64,000 nt of DNA from an uncultured Clostridia bacterium (lineage in GTDB: Bacteria; Bacillota; Clostridia; TANB77; CAG-508): assembly GCA_944391745.1 (NCBI GenBank), contig CALXUS010000001.1:1-64000 (forward strand), read 5' to 3'. The translations under genes were made by a program, and so were the position numbers. Under the pieces are notes generated by a model, which did no database searches, was not told the DNA's origin, and was given only the letters and a program-made list of their open reading frames with translations. This document shows positions 31,179 through 40,108 of this stretch, in pieces. The first letter of the stretch is position 1. Each line of letters starts with the position of its first letter.

Positions 31179-31598
31179 TTAGTCACCAATTTGAATATAC
31201 TTTTTATTTGGTAAATCCTTCTTTTCATCTTTTTTAGGTATTTCTATTTTTAAAATACCGTTTTTGAAAGATGCTTTAATCTCGTCTTCTTTAACTTCAT
31301 CGCCTATATAAAAGCTTCTTGAACAAGATCCTTCATATCTTTCTCTTCTTACAAATTTTCCATCTTCTTTTTCTTCGTTCTTTTTTGTGCTAGATGCATA
31401 GACTGTTAAGTATCCATCCTCGATTTCGATTTTTACATTATCTTTGTCATATCCGGGTAAATCAATATCAATTAAATATTTATCACCCTTTTCTTTAATG
31501 TCTGTTTTCATCACTTTACTCTCACCTTCGGTGAAAAATGGATCTGAAAAAATGTCGTCTAGTAAATCAAATCTGTTTCTTCTTGGTATCATCATCAT
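31179..31598 (-). CDS. hsp20: Small heat-shock protein, Hsp20 / alpha-crystallin family
   Basis: 139 aa. The alpha-crystallin domain (about 35-130) contains YLIDIDLPGYDKDNVKIEIE and the signature ASFKNGILKIEIPK. It holds unfolded proteins for refolding by ATP-dependent chaperones. AAAGGAAG precedes the ATG. A CIRCE element overlaps the promoter, so HrcA should control it together with groESL. Confidence 0.95.
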   Translation of the reverse strand: MMMIPRRNRFDLLDDIFSDPFFTEGESKVMKTDIKEKGDKYLIDIDLPGYDKDNVKIEIEDGYLTVYASSTKKNEEKEDGKFVRRERYEGSCSRSFYIGDEVKEDEIKASFKNGILKIEIPKKDEKKDLPNKKYIQIGD

Positions 31599-31688
31599 AT
31601 AAATCTACTTCCTTTCATTTTTATGTGTTGATGCCATAAAAGGTTGCACATATATTTTGTAAAAGCTCTTCTTAACTTTTGCATATAT

Positions 31689-31716
31689 ATTATATCACCG
31701 TTTTAGCAAATTGCAA
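31689..31716 (-). promoter_or_regulatory. hsp20 promoter
   Basis: Minus strand TTGCAA (31716-31711), 16-bp spacer, TATAAT (31694-31689). Confidence 0.6.
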
Positions 31717-31729
31717 GTTAGAGTGCTAA
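31703..31729. promoter_or_regulatory. CIRCE operator at hsp20
   Basis: TTAGCAAAT-N9-GAGTGCTAA: right arm perfect, left arm keeps TTAGCA. It covers the -35 box. Confidence 0.88.
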
Positions 31730-31778
31730 TTTTTCACAAAAGTTTCATATTTCTTCTAGACTTCTTTTGTAAGTAGGA

Positions 31779-32828
31779 TTACATCATATTTTCATATAAT
31801 GGAATAATAAAATTATAATTACAATCTATAGAATTAGATTGTTCATATATTGATTTCATATTGTTTGCTTCTGATTCTGGGGCAAATAAATTTTGCATAT
31901 ATTGATGTGTATACAAATCTTTATCATTGTTATAATTTACTACATCAAATTTTTGTAAATATAACGTACTTTGTCCAACATTTATATAACTTTCTTTTAC
32001 AAAATCAATTCCTCCAAGTAATGCTTTTTCTAATGAATCCCATCCTTGCTGATAAGCGTATTTTGCTGCATTTTCTAATATTTCTTCACTACTATTGCCA
32101 CTAGCCTTTATATTAAAAGGATTATATACAATTGTACCATTATATTCATACCCTCTAGAAAGTGTTGTTCCATCCCTTCCTTGCTCTTGTATAAGTCTTG
32201 ATGTTACAAAATATGGATCTAAATTTACATTTTTACTCGCTTGAATTAATGCCTCTGCTAAGCTATCTCCATCTAAAAAAGTATTATCTGTTAAATTTTT
32301 TATTTCTTCTATAGTATAGGCTCCTTCTGTATAATTAAGTTCTTTAAATTGGAATATTTTTTCTTCATTTAAAATATTTCTTGGATCCATTTGATTTGCT
32401 ATTGCGATATTTGATGCACATAGCCAATGCCCATTATCATAAGTTTTATCTTTATCTATTTCGCAAACCCAATTTTCTGGATAATCCATATAGTCTGGAA
32501 TAAGATTTAATGGATTTGCTCTATCATCTGAATGACCTTCATTAGCTATAACATCATTCCAATCTAATTTTGTATAAAATAATGTGAAATTCCAATTAGG
32601 ATGTCTATCTTTTAAGTCATCTATTAAATTTTTATATCCTGGATATTTTTCTTCATTTAAATTATCTCCAGTATATAATACATATTTTTGTTTTGTCTTA
32701 TTACTAATAATTACAACACTAATTATTATTGATAAAATTATAATTATTACTATTATTATTGCTATAATTATTCCTGTTTTTGGTTTTAATTTTTTTATTA
32801 AATTTAAAATTTTATTATTTTTTTCCAT
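31779..32828 (-). CDS. Membrane-anchored N-acetylglucosaminidase (autolysin, GH73-like)
   Basis: 349 aa. A single membrane helix at about 18-42 anchors an extracellular enzyme. The N-terminal module contains HPNWNFTLFYTKLDWNDVI, typical of clostridial cell-wall glucosaminidases. The lysozyme-like core follows, with the likely catalytic Glu in SRLIQEQGRDG, the motif VYNPFNIKASG and YAYQQGWDS. It should cleave the GlcNAc-MurNAc glycan strand of peptidoglycan. No SH3 or other wall-binding domain. Weak ribosome site; probably cotranscribed with the gene at 32850. Confidence 0.82.
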   Translation of the reverse strand: MEKNNKILNLIKKLKPKTGIIIAIIIVIIIILSIIISVVIISNKTKQKYVLYTGDNLNEEKYPGYKNLIDDLKDRHPNWNFTLFYTKLDWNDVIANEGHSDDRANPLNLIPDYMDYPENWVCEIDKDKTYDNGHWLCASNIAIANQMDPRNILNEEKIFQFKELNYTEGAYTIEEIKNLTDNTFLDGDSLAEALIQASKNVNLDPYFVTSRLIQEQGRDGTTLSRGYEYNGTIVYNPFNIKASGNSSEEILENAAKYAYQQGWDSLEKALLGGIDFVKESYINVGQSTLYLQKFDVVNYNNDKDLYTHQYMQNLFAPESEANNMKSIYEQSNSIDCNYNFIIPLYENMM

Positions 32829-32849
32829 ATTTTTATTTTACCTATTAAT

Positions 32850-33638
32850 TTATTTTTTATTATTCTTTTTCTTATTATATTCTAATTTTTTATTTGCAGC
32901 TTCCTTACCTTTTTCTATTGCTTTTTTGCTGATTTCTACAGCTTTTTTACTTTTTTCAGCAGTATCATTTGCTACTTTTTTTACCTTTTCTTTAATTGCT
33001 TCTAAGTCTGGGAATGCATCAAGTAATCTTTTACCTTTCCAGTTGGTTTTTAATATCTCTCTAACTTTGGCAATAATTTCATTAGTATTATCTTTTCTGT
33101 TTTCTTGACTAACCTTTTTAACAGTTGATGTAACTTTAGATATTACTTTGCATGAAATAATTATATCTGTAATTAATATAATAAATAAAATTATGCTAAT
33201 TATATTTGCAATATTTGTTGGTATCATTTTTATTAAATTAAAGAAAAATGGATTTAATACATATATTATTAGTAAGCCTAATAATCCAAAAGGTATCATT
33301 GTTTCTAAACAAACTCTACCATTTATATTAAATTTATTTTTACTGTAATCCCACCATCTAGCATGAAATAATTTTTCCATAAGCCAACTTGTAAAATATT
33401 CCAAAATACCACATAAAATAACTGCCATACAAAATACAACAAACCAGTCATCTCTATAATTTGTTAATACTAATGTAATTAAAATTGCTCCACATCCATA
33501 TATTGGGCAAATTGGGCTAATTAAAAATCCTCTATTTACAATCTTTTTTTCGATAATTGAACAATCTATTACTTCAACTAACCATCCTAAAAAAGAATAT
33601 ATTATAAATATTATAAAATATACTGCAATGTTTTCCAT
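32850..33638 (-). CDS. CmpB-type putative ABC-transporter membrane protein (PF06541 family)
   Basis: 262 aa. Four or five membrane helices in residues 4-165 with the family's FLGWLVEVIDCS, SPICPIYGCGA and WWDYSK motifs. The C-terminal 80 residues are a Lys/Glu/Ala-rich coiled-coil-like tail absent from many relatives. No ATPase partner nearby. AAGAGGA precedes the ATG; the gene follows sigK by 19 nt, so they may share a transcript. Confidence 0.75.
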   Translation of the reverse strand: MENIAVYFIIFIIYSFLGWLVEVIDCSIIEKKIVNRGFLISPICPIYGCGAILITLVLTNYRDDWFVVFCMAVILCGILEYFTSWLMEKLFHARWWDYSKNKFNINGRVCLETMIPFGLLGLLIIYVLNPFFFNLIKMIPTNIANIISIILFIILITDIIISCKVISKVTSTVKKVSQENRKDNTNEIIAKVREILKTNWKGKRLLDAFPDLEAIKEKVKKVANDTAEKSKKAVEISKKAIEKGKEAANKKLEYNKKKNNKK

Positions 33639-33657
33639 ATTATCCTCTTATAATTTT

Positions 33658-34356
33658 TTATTCTTTAATTTCTTTTGCCAGCTTTCCAATAGCTTTTGTT
33701 TCAATTCTAGATACATAAGAGCGAGAGATTCCCATATCTTTAGCTATCTCTTTTTGTGTTTTTGGTTCTTTTCCATTTAATCCAAATCTTAATTCAATTA
33801 TTGTTCTTTCACGATTTTTTAAAACTTTCTTTATTTTTTCATATAGCTTATTTATTTTCATTTTTAAGTCCACTTCTTCTTCTATTGGCTTTTCATTATT
33901 TTCTAATACTTCTCCTAATCGTACAGTATTATCATCCTTATCTTTTCCAATTGGATCCTCTAAATAAACTTCTGAATTTAATTTTTTGTTTGATCTTAAG
34001 AACATTAATATTTCATTATCTATGCATTTCGAAATATATGTTGATAATTTAATTGATTTAGTTGGATTATAGCTGTTAATTCCTTTTATTAGTCCTATTG
34101 AACCTATTGAGATTAAATCATCTTGGTCAATATTTGTATTTGAATATTTTTTACAAACATGAGCAACTAATCTTAAATTATGTTCTATGAGTAAATTCTT
34201 TGCCTCTTCATCTCCATCTTGCATCCTTTTAACATATATTTTTTCTTCAGCAACTGACAAGCTCTCTGGAAAAAGGCTATTATTTGATATGTAACCAGTT
34301 AAGAATATTGCACTTCCTAAAAAAGTTAAAAAACCTGAGATTGTAAGACCTATCAT
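33658..34356 (-). CDS. sigK: RNA polymerase sigma factor of the sigma-K type, with pro-sequence
   Basis: 232 aa from the ATG at 34356, chosen because TGGAGG lies 6 nt upstream. The first 25 residues are hydrophobic (GLTISGFLTFLGSAIFLTG), like the cleavable pro-sequence of pro-sigma-K. Region 2 includes HNLRLVAHVCKKYSNTNIDQ and IGSIGLIKGI; region 4 ends in the helix-turn-helix TQKEIAKDMGISRSYVSRIE. Sigma-K drives late mother-cell genes in spore formers, though homologues also occur in non-sporing clostridia. The gene is continuous, with no skin-type interruption. Confidence 0.9.
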   Translation of the reverse strand: MIGLTISGFLTFLGSAIFLTGYISNNSLFPESLSVAEEKIYVKRMQDGDEEAKNLLIEHNLRLVAHVCKKYSNTNIDQDDLISIGSIGLIKGINSYNPTKSIKLSTYISKCIDNEILMFLRSNKKLNSEVYLEDPIGKDKDDNTVRLGEVLENNEKPIEEEVDLKMKINKLYEKIKKVLKNRERTIIELRFGLNGKEPKTQKEIAKDMGISRSYVSRIETKAIGKLAKEIKE

Positions 34357-34376
34357 TTTACACCTCCAACTGAATA

Positions 34377-34415
34377 ATGTGTTTATAAATAGTTTTATTG
34401 ATTCTATAAACACAT
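34377..34415. repeat. Inverted repeat upstream of sigK
   Basis: ATGTGTTTATA, 17 nt, TATAAACACAT: 11-bp perfect arms beginning 20 nt before the sigK start, just ahead of its Shine-Dalgarno. Could be an operator or a 5' stabilising hairpin. Confidence 0.6.
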
Positions 34416-34478
34416 CATTCTTTGTTTCTCATACTTTTATTATATTCTTAAACTTTATTATTGTGCCTGACCTCTAAA

Positions 34479-35708
34479 TTATTTTTTCTTTCTAATTATC
34501 CAGCCTTCTTCACATTTCATAGGCAAATGCATTAATACTTTTTGTCCATCTTTTCCTGGATTAACGTATTCTATTTCTTCTCCAGTCTCATCATTCCACA
34601 TTTTATTAATTGTGAATTCTTCTACCTCGATTTTATATGGAATAATTATTTCCATTTTGTCTCCAACTTGAAGCCTATTTTTTACTGCTAACACTGATTT
34701 ATCTTCATTATATTCTATTACTTGTGCTGCATATTCATAGTTAGGGTTATATTGCTTTCCTTCATATTCTTGAAAATCTTTGTTATTTTTATCATCAAAA
34801 AAGAATGTTGTTAAACCTCTTGTTTTTGTTTTTTCTAATTCCTTTAAATATTTTGTATAATCATAAGAATTTGGATCTTTTAAATAATCATCTATGGCTG
34901 CTCTATACACATTTACTACACTTGCTAAGTAATATTCTGATTTTAGTCTTCCTTCTATTTTTAAGCTATTTACTCCCATTTCTATTATTTCTGGAATTTG
35001 TTTTATTAAACATAAATCTTTTGATGAAAGTATATATGTTCCATTTGTATCTGTTTCAACTGGCATTAAATTTCCAGGATTTTGTTTTTCTTCTAAATAT
35101 AAATTATATGCCCATCTACAACTTTGTGCACAATCGCCTAAGTTTGCATTTCTACAAGATAGAAAATCACTTAAATAACATCTTCCTGAATATGCCCAAC
35201 AAATTGCACCATGTACAAATATTTCGGTTTCTAATCCTTGAGGAGTATTATCTATTAAATATTTTATTTGCTCTTTGTTCATTTCTCTTGAAAGTATTAC
35301 TCTTTTTGCACCATTTCTGTACCAAAAGTTAGCGGTATGGCTACTTAATGTATTTGCTTGAGTGCTTATATGTATAGGTATATCTGGTGCTAATTCTCTT
35401 ATTAAATCTATTACTCCACCATCAGATGCGATTATTCCATCTACTGCTAGCTTATTTAATATTTTTACTTGATTTGCAATTTCTTCATACATGCTGTCCT
35501 GTGCATATATGTTTATAGCTGCATATACTTTTTTGCCTATATTATGGGCATATTTTATTGTATTTGCTAATTCTTCATTATCTACTTCTGCTCTGCTTCT
35601 TAATGATAATGCTCCTGTACCACAATAAATTGCATCTGCTCCATATTTAAATGCTACTTTTGCTTTCTCATAAGATCCCGCTGGTGCTAATAATTCTGGT
35701 TTTTCCAT
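34479..35708 (-). CDS. Peptidase U32 family protein (probable tRNA hydroxylation, TrhP-like)
   Basis: 409 aa. Starts LLAPAGSYEKAKVAFKYGAD, the U32 opening. The Cys-rich block is GAICWAYSGRCYLSDFLSC, NANLGDC and SCRW (about 168-200), which in TrhP/RlhA relatives binds a cofactor or metal. A C-terminal beta domain covers about 325-409. Relatives in Bacillota hydroxylate tRNA uridine 34 rather than degrade protein; the assignment within the family is inferred. AGAAAGG precedes the ATG. Confidence 0.85.
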   Translation of the reverse strand: MEKPELLAPAGSYEKAKVAFKYGADAIYCGTGALSLRSRAEVDNEELANTIKYAHNIGKKVYAAINIYAQDSMYEEIANQVKILNKLAVDGIIASDGGVIDLIRELAPDIPIHISTQANTLSSHTANFWYRNGAKRVILSREMNKEQIKYLIDNTPQGLETEIFVHGAICWAYSGRCYLSDFLSCRNANLGDCAQSCRWAYNLYLEEKQNPGNLMPVETDTNGTYILSSKDLCLIKQIPEIIEMGVNSLKIEGRLKSEYYLASVVNVYRAAIDDYLKDPNSYDYTKYLKELEKTKTRGLTTFFFDDKNNKDFQEYEGKQYNPNYEYAAQVIEYNEDKSVLAVKNRLQVGDKMEIIIPYKIEVEEFTINKMWNDETGEEIEYVNPGKDGQKVLMHLPMKCEEGWIIRKKK

Positions 35709-35886
35709 ACTTTAATTCCTTTCTATATTTTAAAATTTTGATTTATATTAGTCTTAATTAAGTTTATTTAAAATTCTTTACTTATATGAGCTATATCTAT
35801 TATACTTAGTTTTTGTAGTTATTTCAAGAGTTTCATTATTTTCAGTCATATCTTGTTTTCTTGGGATGTTTTCAATTAAAGAAAAA

Positions 35887-35912
35887 CTAGGAGTTTTGCT
35901 CCTAGCTTTTTG
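35887..35912 (-). terminator. Terminator downstream of the 36-40 kb operon
   Basis: CTAGGAG / CTCCTAG, 5-nt loop, with AAAAA and TTTTT on its two sides, so it would work either way. On the minus strand it lies about 90 nt beyond the tRNA-like sequence. The rest of 35709-35996 is A/T-rich and shows nothing else. Confidence 0.8.
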
Positions 35913-35996
35913 TGGCTTTATTGAAATCCACATTTTCTATATCAAGAATTTTTATTTTTCTATTTTTCTTAAAGCTTTATTTTTATAAATTAATAT

Positions 35997-36070
35997 TGGT
36001 GGAGTCGATTGGATTTGCACCAATTTTTGTTGTATAAACAACCGTTTTATTATTATATAACTACGACCCC
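35997..36070 (-). tRNA. Degenerate tRNA-like sequence with encoded CCA
   Basis: 74 nt on the minus strand. The acceptor stem GGGGTCG / CGACTCC (one G-U) is followed by A-CCA. T stem ATTGG/CCAAT with loop TGCAAAT, where the normal T55 is G. The D arm is only three base pairs (GTT/AAC) with a long A/T loop lacking GG. The anticodon arm is GTTG-TTTATA-CAAC, a 4-bp stem with a 6-nt loop. Both partners of the D-loop/T-loop elbow are lost, so it is either a decayed tRNA or a tRNA mimic. It begins 5 nt after the stop of the 36076 gene. Confidence 0.55.
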
Positions 36071-36075
36071 ATATT

Positions 36076-36894
36076 TTATTTTTTAGGTATAATTATTGGC
36101 AATGGATCATTTTGCTTCTTTCCAGAATAAATTTGCGCTCTTTCAAGCATAGTTGGAGTATACACCATTATTGCGTCAGCCATTCTATATCTAATAAAAG
36201 TACCAACAATTGCTTCACTTGATGCAATTGTTTTCGAACGCTTAATAATCATTTCTTTATTCCAACCAAATAGTTCATAAAACTTACTACCTCTCTCAAT
36301 GATTCTATTTAATATAATATCATCAACTGGTAAAGGAGATAGTTCAATTCCAAAATATCCAATAATATCTTTAAGTTCTGGAAATTTTTGACTAAGCATA
36401 TAAAATTCCATATCTTTTGGTATATATTTCTTGAAGTTTTCAATATTTATATATAGATCATCTATCATTTTTGTCGTTTTATCTGGTTGCTCAAGAGCCA
36501 AGTCAAAGAATATTGCCTCTGGATTATCACATAAAAATCCAATTTTTCGAGTTTCATCAACACTCTCTTTTAATTTTAATATGCCATTTTTAGTAGTATT
36601 TCCTACATCGTCTTTTCTAAATCCTACTGCTCCATTTCCTTTTAAGTAAGACGGACAAAATAATGAATAGAAATGTAATTTTTGACCTTTTTTTAATATA
36701 TTGCATATCTTTTTTGTTACTAGCTTATTTCTCCATCCAATAATTTCATAGTTTTGTATAAATCTAAACCAAGTCATAATTTTTAGATCAAAGTCTGTAT
36801 AGGTTGCAACATTTTTTAAATCATCAAAACATTCCTTGGAAACTATTTGACCACATAAAAAATCATTAATTTTTTTATTAATATTTGAAATCAT
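36076..36894 (-). CDS. Protein of unknown function, last gene of the 36-40 kb operon
   Basis: 272 aa from the ATG at 36894 (TGAGG upstream; a reading from 36975 lacks a ribosome site). No family recognised. Conserved-looking blocks: FYSLFCPSYLKGNG, VGNTTKNGI, KIGFLCDNPEAIFFDL, and a C-terminal FIRYRMADAIMVYTP..ERAQIYSG. The alternation of predicted strands with helices suggests a Rossmann-type alpha/beta enzyme; a resemblance to tRNA-synthetase-like folds is only a guess. No membrane segment. It lies 49 nt after the CYTH gene and ends 5 nt before the tRNA-like sequence. Confidence 0.55.
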   Translation of the reverse strand: MISNINKKINDFLCGQIVSKECFDDLKNVATYTDFDLKIMTWFRFIQNYEIIGWRNKLVTKKICNILKKGQKLHFYSLFCPSYLKGNGAVGFRKDDVGNTTKNGILKLKESVDETRKIGFLCDNPEAIFFDLALEQPDKTTKMIDDLYINIENFKKYIPKDMEFYMLSQKFPELKDIIGYFGIELSPLPVDDIILNRIIERGSKFYELFGWNKEMIIKRSKTIASSEAIVGTFIRYRMADAIMVYTPTMLERAQIYSGKKQNDPLPIIIPKK

Positions 36895-36943
36895 AAAAAC
36901 CTCATATATTATTGATAATAGTATTTTATCATATTGCCAAAAA

Positions 36944-37582
36944 TTAATCAAGTATTTTAGGCATAGGTAATCCAAATTTTACATCATTATATATTTTTAT
37001 ATTTTGTTCTTTGCATAAACTTGTATATTTATCATCCCAAGAAAGTCTATATGCATCTTTCGGACTAAGATTTAGTTTTTTTGCCCAACTTACAATATTA
37101 TTTTCTGCATTATTTTCATTTCCCTTATTCTCTATTTCGAGTGCTATTCCAAAAGGATATTTATCAACGACAATTTCTATATCATCATTAAAAAACACAT
37201 TTCTATATCTTTCATATGATTCAACCTTATGCATATGGATTACATCTTCTAATAAAAACATTAAATTATCCAATTGATTATAATTAAAATCCACTTCAAC
37301 TTCTTCTTCTTTATTCACTAACCCTTTTGCTGTATTTTGCAGTCTTCTCTTCCAACTTATTTTACAATTAGCATTCTTACCATCCTCCTGTTTTGAACAT
37401 CTAATTCTAAATCTCCCATCAATTTTCTTGCTGTAAAAGGACATTTCTTTCATAGGATGATCATATTGAGCTGTTAATTCATAAAAACACCCTTTGTATT
37501 TTAAATCTTTATTTTTTTTTAATCCTTCTAATAATTTCTCATAATATTTTTCGCTAAAATAATATCTTATCTCTGTTTCCAC
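36944..37582 (-). CDS. CYTH-domain protein
   Basis: 212 aa. Begins ETEIRYYF (ExExR, the CYTH hallmark), then GRFRIRCSKQ, CKISWKRR, KEEEVEVDF, and late strands IEIVVDKYPFGIALEIENKG. These charged residues line the tunnel that binds triphosphates and metal ions in class IV adenylyl cyclases and triphosphatases. Here it probably acts on a triphosphate or nucleotide-like compound made by the operon. GTG start with GGGGGA upstream, 10 nt after the distal stop (TAG) of the reading frame of the GTP-cyclohydrolase-like gene. Confidence 0.75.
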   Translation of the reverse strand: METEIRYYFSEKYYEKLLEGLKKNKDLKYKGCFYELTAQYDHPMKEMSFYSKKIDGRFRIRCSKQEDGKNANCKISWKRRLQNTAKGLVNKEEEVEVDFNYNQLDNLMFLLEDVIHMHKVESYERYRNVFFNDDIEIVVDKYPFGIALEIENKGNENNAENNIVSWAKKLNLSPKDAYRLSWDDKYTSLCKEQNIKIYNDVKFGLPMPKILD

Positions 37583-37592
37583 AACATTCCCC

Positions 37593-39122
37593 CTATTTAT
37601 TCATCAAATTAAAAATAGATAATTCTTCATCTATCGCAGTTTGCTCATCAGCAAAGCTTAAATTAGTATTAAATAAATCCTCATTTTCTTATTGTATACT
37701 TGAAATCATATTAAGCATAGATTTATCTAATATATTTGTAATATTCCTAATAAATTCCAATATTTTTTCTTTTTTACCATATACATCCATTATATGATTT
37801 TCAATATTTGGAATTCTTTTAATATAAATGTTAACTCCATCAATTTCATACTCTGATATAAATGTTATCATATCAATTTTTTTAGTATATGAAAAATCTT
37901 TGTTTTCAAAGAAAACTCTTAGTTTTGATTTTGTAATTTCATTTTCTACTAGCTTCGTTTGGTCTCGTAAAAAAATAGATTCTTGCAAATACTCCTGTCC
38001 TTCAAGGAATAGAGAATTTTCGTCTTTTATTCCTAAAACTTTACTATCTCTAATTCTAACTGTATAATCTTCGTTTGTGTTATGGAAAAAGAATAACTTT
38101 TCTAAAGCAATTCTACTAAAGATATTTTTATGAAATGCTAATTTAAGAGTTCCAAATATTTTATTACTTACCCTACACGAGAACTTATTTTGAACCTTAG
38201 TTATGTTAGAGTCTTTAAAAGTATAAACTTTTTCTACTCCACATATTATATTATTATATGTATTCAAAAATAGAGCCTTATCTTCTTCGTCCAAATTTTC
38301 TATAGTATTCATATTTATTTTTTCTATTATTTTTAGAAATGTGTTAATTGTTCTTTCATTGTATTTTCTAGTTTCTATCAAAGACATCATTTCATTTAAT
38401 GAGTTTTTATTATATCTACAAGTGCCATCTAATATTTTCACTAAATATTCTGACAAATTTTCTAAGTTAACCTCCTTTTCCATATATCTACTATATGGAT
38501 TAATAGATAGTCCTAATTTTTTTAATATTTTTATTTTGCTTTCACTATCTGAAAGTAAAATTATTTTTGTATCCTGTATCTCTAACTCCTCAAATATTTT
38601 CTTTATAATTTCATAAGATCTTTTATCTTCAAACTTTTCATTGTTAATAAGAAATTTTTGAGCATCATTTCTATCCTTTTGTCCTACAAATTTTCCTGAA
38701 GGATCCCTACCATTTACTTGTAGCTCTAGTTCTTTTAATTTATAATGTAAACCATGTCCCTGAGCTTCTTGAGGTAAATGTATATACATGCCACCTTTAT
38801 CCCTTATTATTCTCAAAGCATCTGCTTTTTGTTGTTCACAATCACAATGTAGATCACCATAAGTTCCTAATAAGCACTCACTTTGAATTCTCAAGAAAAT
38901 TGGTTCATTTCTAAATGAGTTCTGTAGGCAATTTTTTAAATTAAAATCCTTGATATTTATATATTTATCAAATTCTTTATTTTTTACTAATATTAACACA
39001 TTTTCATTAGTCAAACCATTTTCTTTCATTTCCTCTTTAGATGCCTTATAGCAAATTGCTAGAATATTATTTCCCAGTAATTTATTTTTCCTTTCAAAGT
39101 ACCAAGATATGTTATCCTTCAT
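37593..39122 (-). CDS. Divergent GTP cyclohydrolase II-like protein; in-frame TAA near its 3' end
   Basis: 477 aa to TAA (37691-37689), then 31 more in-frame coding-like codons to TAG at 37595-37593. Residues about 50-215 resemble RibA: QSECLLGTYGDLHCDCEQQ keeps the three zinc Cys residues, and DSESKIKILKKLGL matches the nucleotide-binding end. The catalytic loop, normally QEGRGIGL, is QEAQGHGL, so the essential Arg is Gln. The C-terminal 250 residues are unlike RibA and contain TVRIRDS and FISEYEID, faintly CYTH-like. It may act on GTP with altered chemistry. The ATG overlaps the SIS gene by 11 nt. Confidence 0.7.
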
Positions 39123-40020
39123 CTATGCCTCCTTTATACTTAAATAAAATTTTATCTTCATTTGTGTCTTTAATTCTTTCAGGATTAATTTCTCTTTCTT
39201 TAGATGTTTCATAAATCCAATTCATATAAAGAATCAGTCTTTCCAAATAATTTAAATCATCTTTTTCTTTTTCATTTAATATTTTACTTTTATATTTGTT
39301 TTTTAAATATTTACATAGTAAATCTTCATAGTTTTTGTCATATGAACTTGATTTTAAAATTATTGAATTATCTTGATTTGAAAAAATGTGCATTCTTCCA
39401 TGCGAAAAATCTTTCTTTTCATGTATTATTACTGTTGCAATTCCTAGTTCGCAAAAGTGTCTTTCTATTAGTTGAGTTAATTGAAAATTTTCTCTATCGT
39501 AAAAAACATGCAATATTTTATCGTTAAAACATTCTAATTTTGTTTTTATTATTTTTTCTTTGTCTATATTAATTTTTTCAAAGCATTTACCTAGTAAATA
39601 AGTTGGAATATATATACCCTTAAAAGACACATATGTTTTTTCATTTATATTATAATTATCATAATAAATTATATCTATTTTATTATTATCTTTTATGAAC
39701 GATCTATTAGATGTAAAAATAATAACTTTATCAATGCTTTTCTCCTTTATTATATATTGTAAAGCTCTATTTATATCATAATTAAGCATTTTGTACGAAA
39801 AAATTATTGCAAGATTAAATCTATCAAGTCGTGATTGTAAAACTTCCATAGGTTTGAGAACTCTACATAAATTATCTGTATTATCTTCAATTATTTTCTG
39901 TGCGTATAAACCCGTTATATAAGAACCTCCAGTACCACAAATAAGTATATTTTTAGATTTGAATTTACAAAAAATGCTATTTAATTTGTCGACATTAATA
40001 TTTAATTCTTCATTTTTCAA
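39112..40020 (-). CDS. SIS-domain protein, first gene of the 36-40 kb operon
   Basis: 302 aa from TTG at 40020. The sugar-isomerase-like domain begins NILICGTGGSYITGLYAQKI, and the second half has ATVIIHEKKDFSHGRMHIF, like the SIS fold that binds phosphosugars. Not close to GlmS or KdsD. The start is uncertain: the only Shine-Dalgarno (AGGTGG) is 7 nt before an in-frame ATA at 40050, which would add LINFVDRIID. A promoter is at 40080-40108. Confidence 0.7.
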   Translation of the reverse strand: MKNEELNINVDKLNSIFCKFKSKNILICGTGGSYITGLYAQKIIEDNTDNLCRVLKPMEVLQSRLDRFNLAIIFSYKMLNYDINRALQYIIKEKSIDKVIIFTSNRSFIKDNNKIDIIYYDNYNINEKTYVSFKGIYIPTYLLGKCFEKINIDKEKIIKTKLECFNDKILHVFYDRENFQLTQLIERHFCELGIATVIIHEKKDFSHGRMHIFSNQDNSIILKSSSYDKNYEDLLCKYLKNKYKSKILNEKEKDDLNYLERLILYMNWIYETSKEREINPERIKDTNEDKILFKYKGGIDEG

Positions 40021-40079
40021 GTTGTCTATAATTCTATCTACAAAGTTTATAAGATCACCACCTAATTTTATATAAATAT

Positions 40080-40108
40080 ATTATATACAAGTTCAAGTAT
40101 TATTTCAA
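40080..40108 (-). promoter_or_regulatory. Promoter of the 36-40 kb operon
   Basis: Minus strand TTGAAA (40108-40103), 17-bp spacer, TATAAT (40085-40080). Confidence 0.75.

Noticed and set aside
35997-36070. End of a tmRNA (ssrA)
   Set aside because: The two acceptor halves are only 74 nt apart, with no tag reading frame or pseudoknot space.
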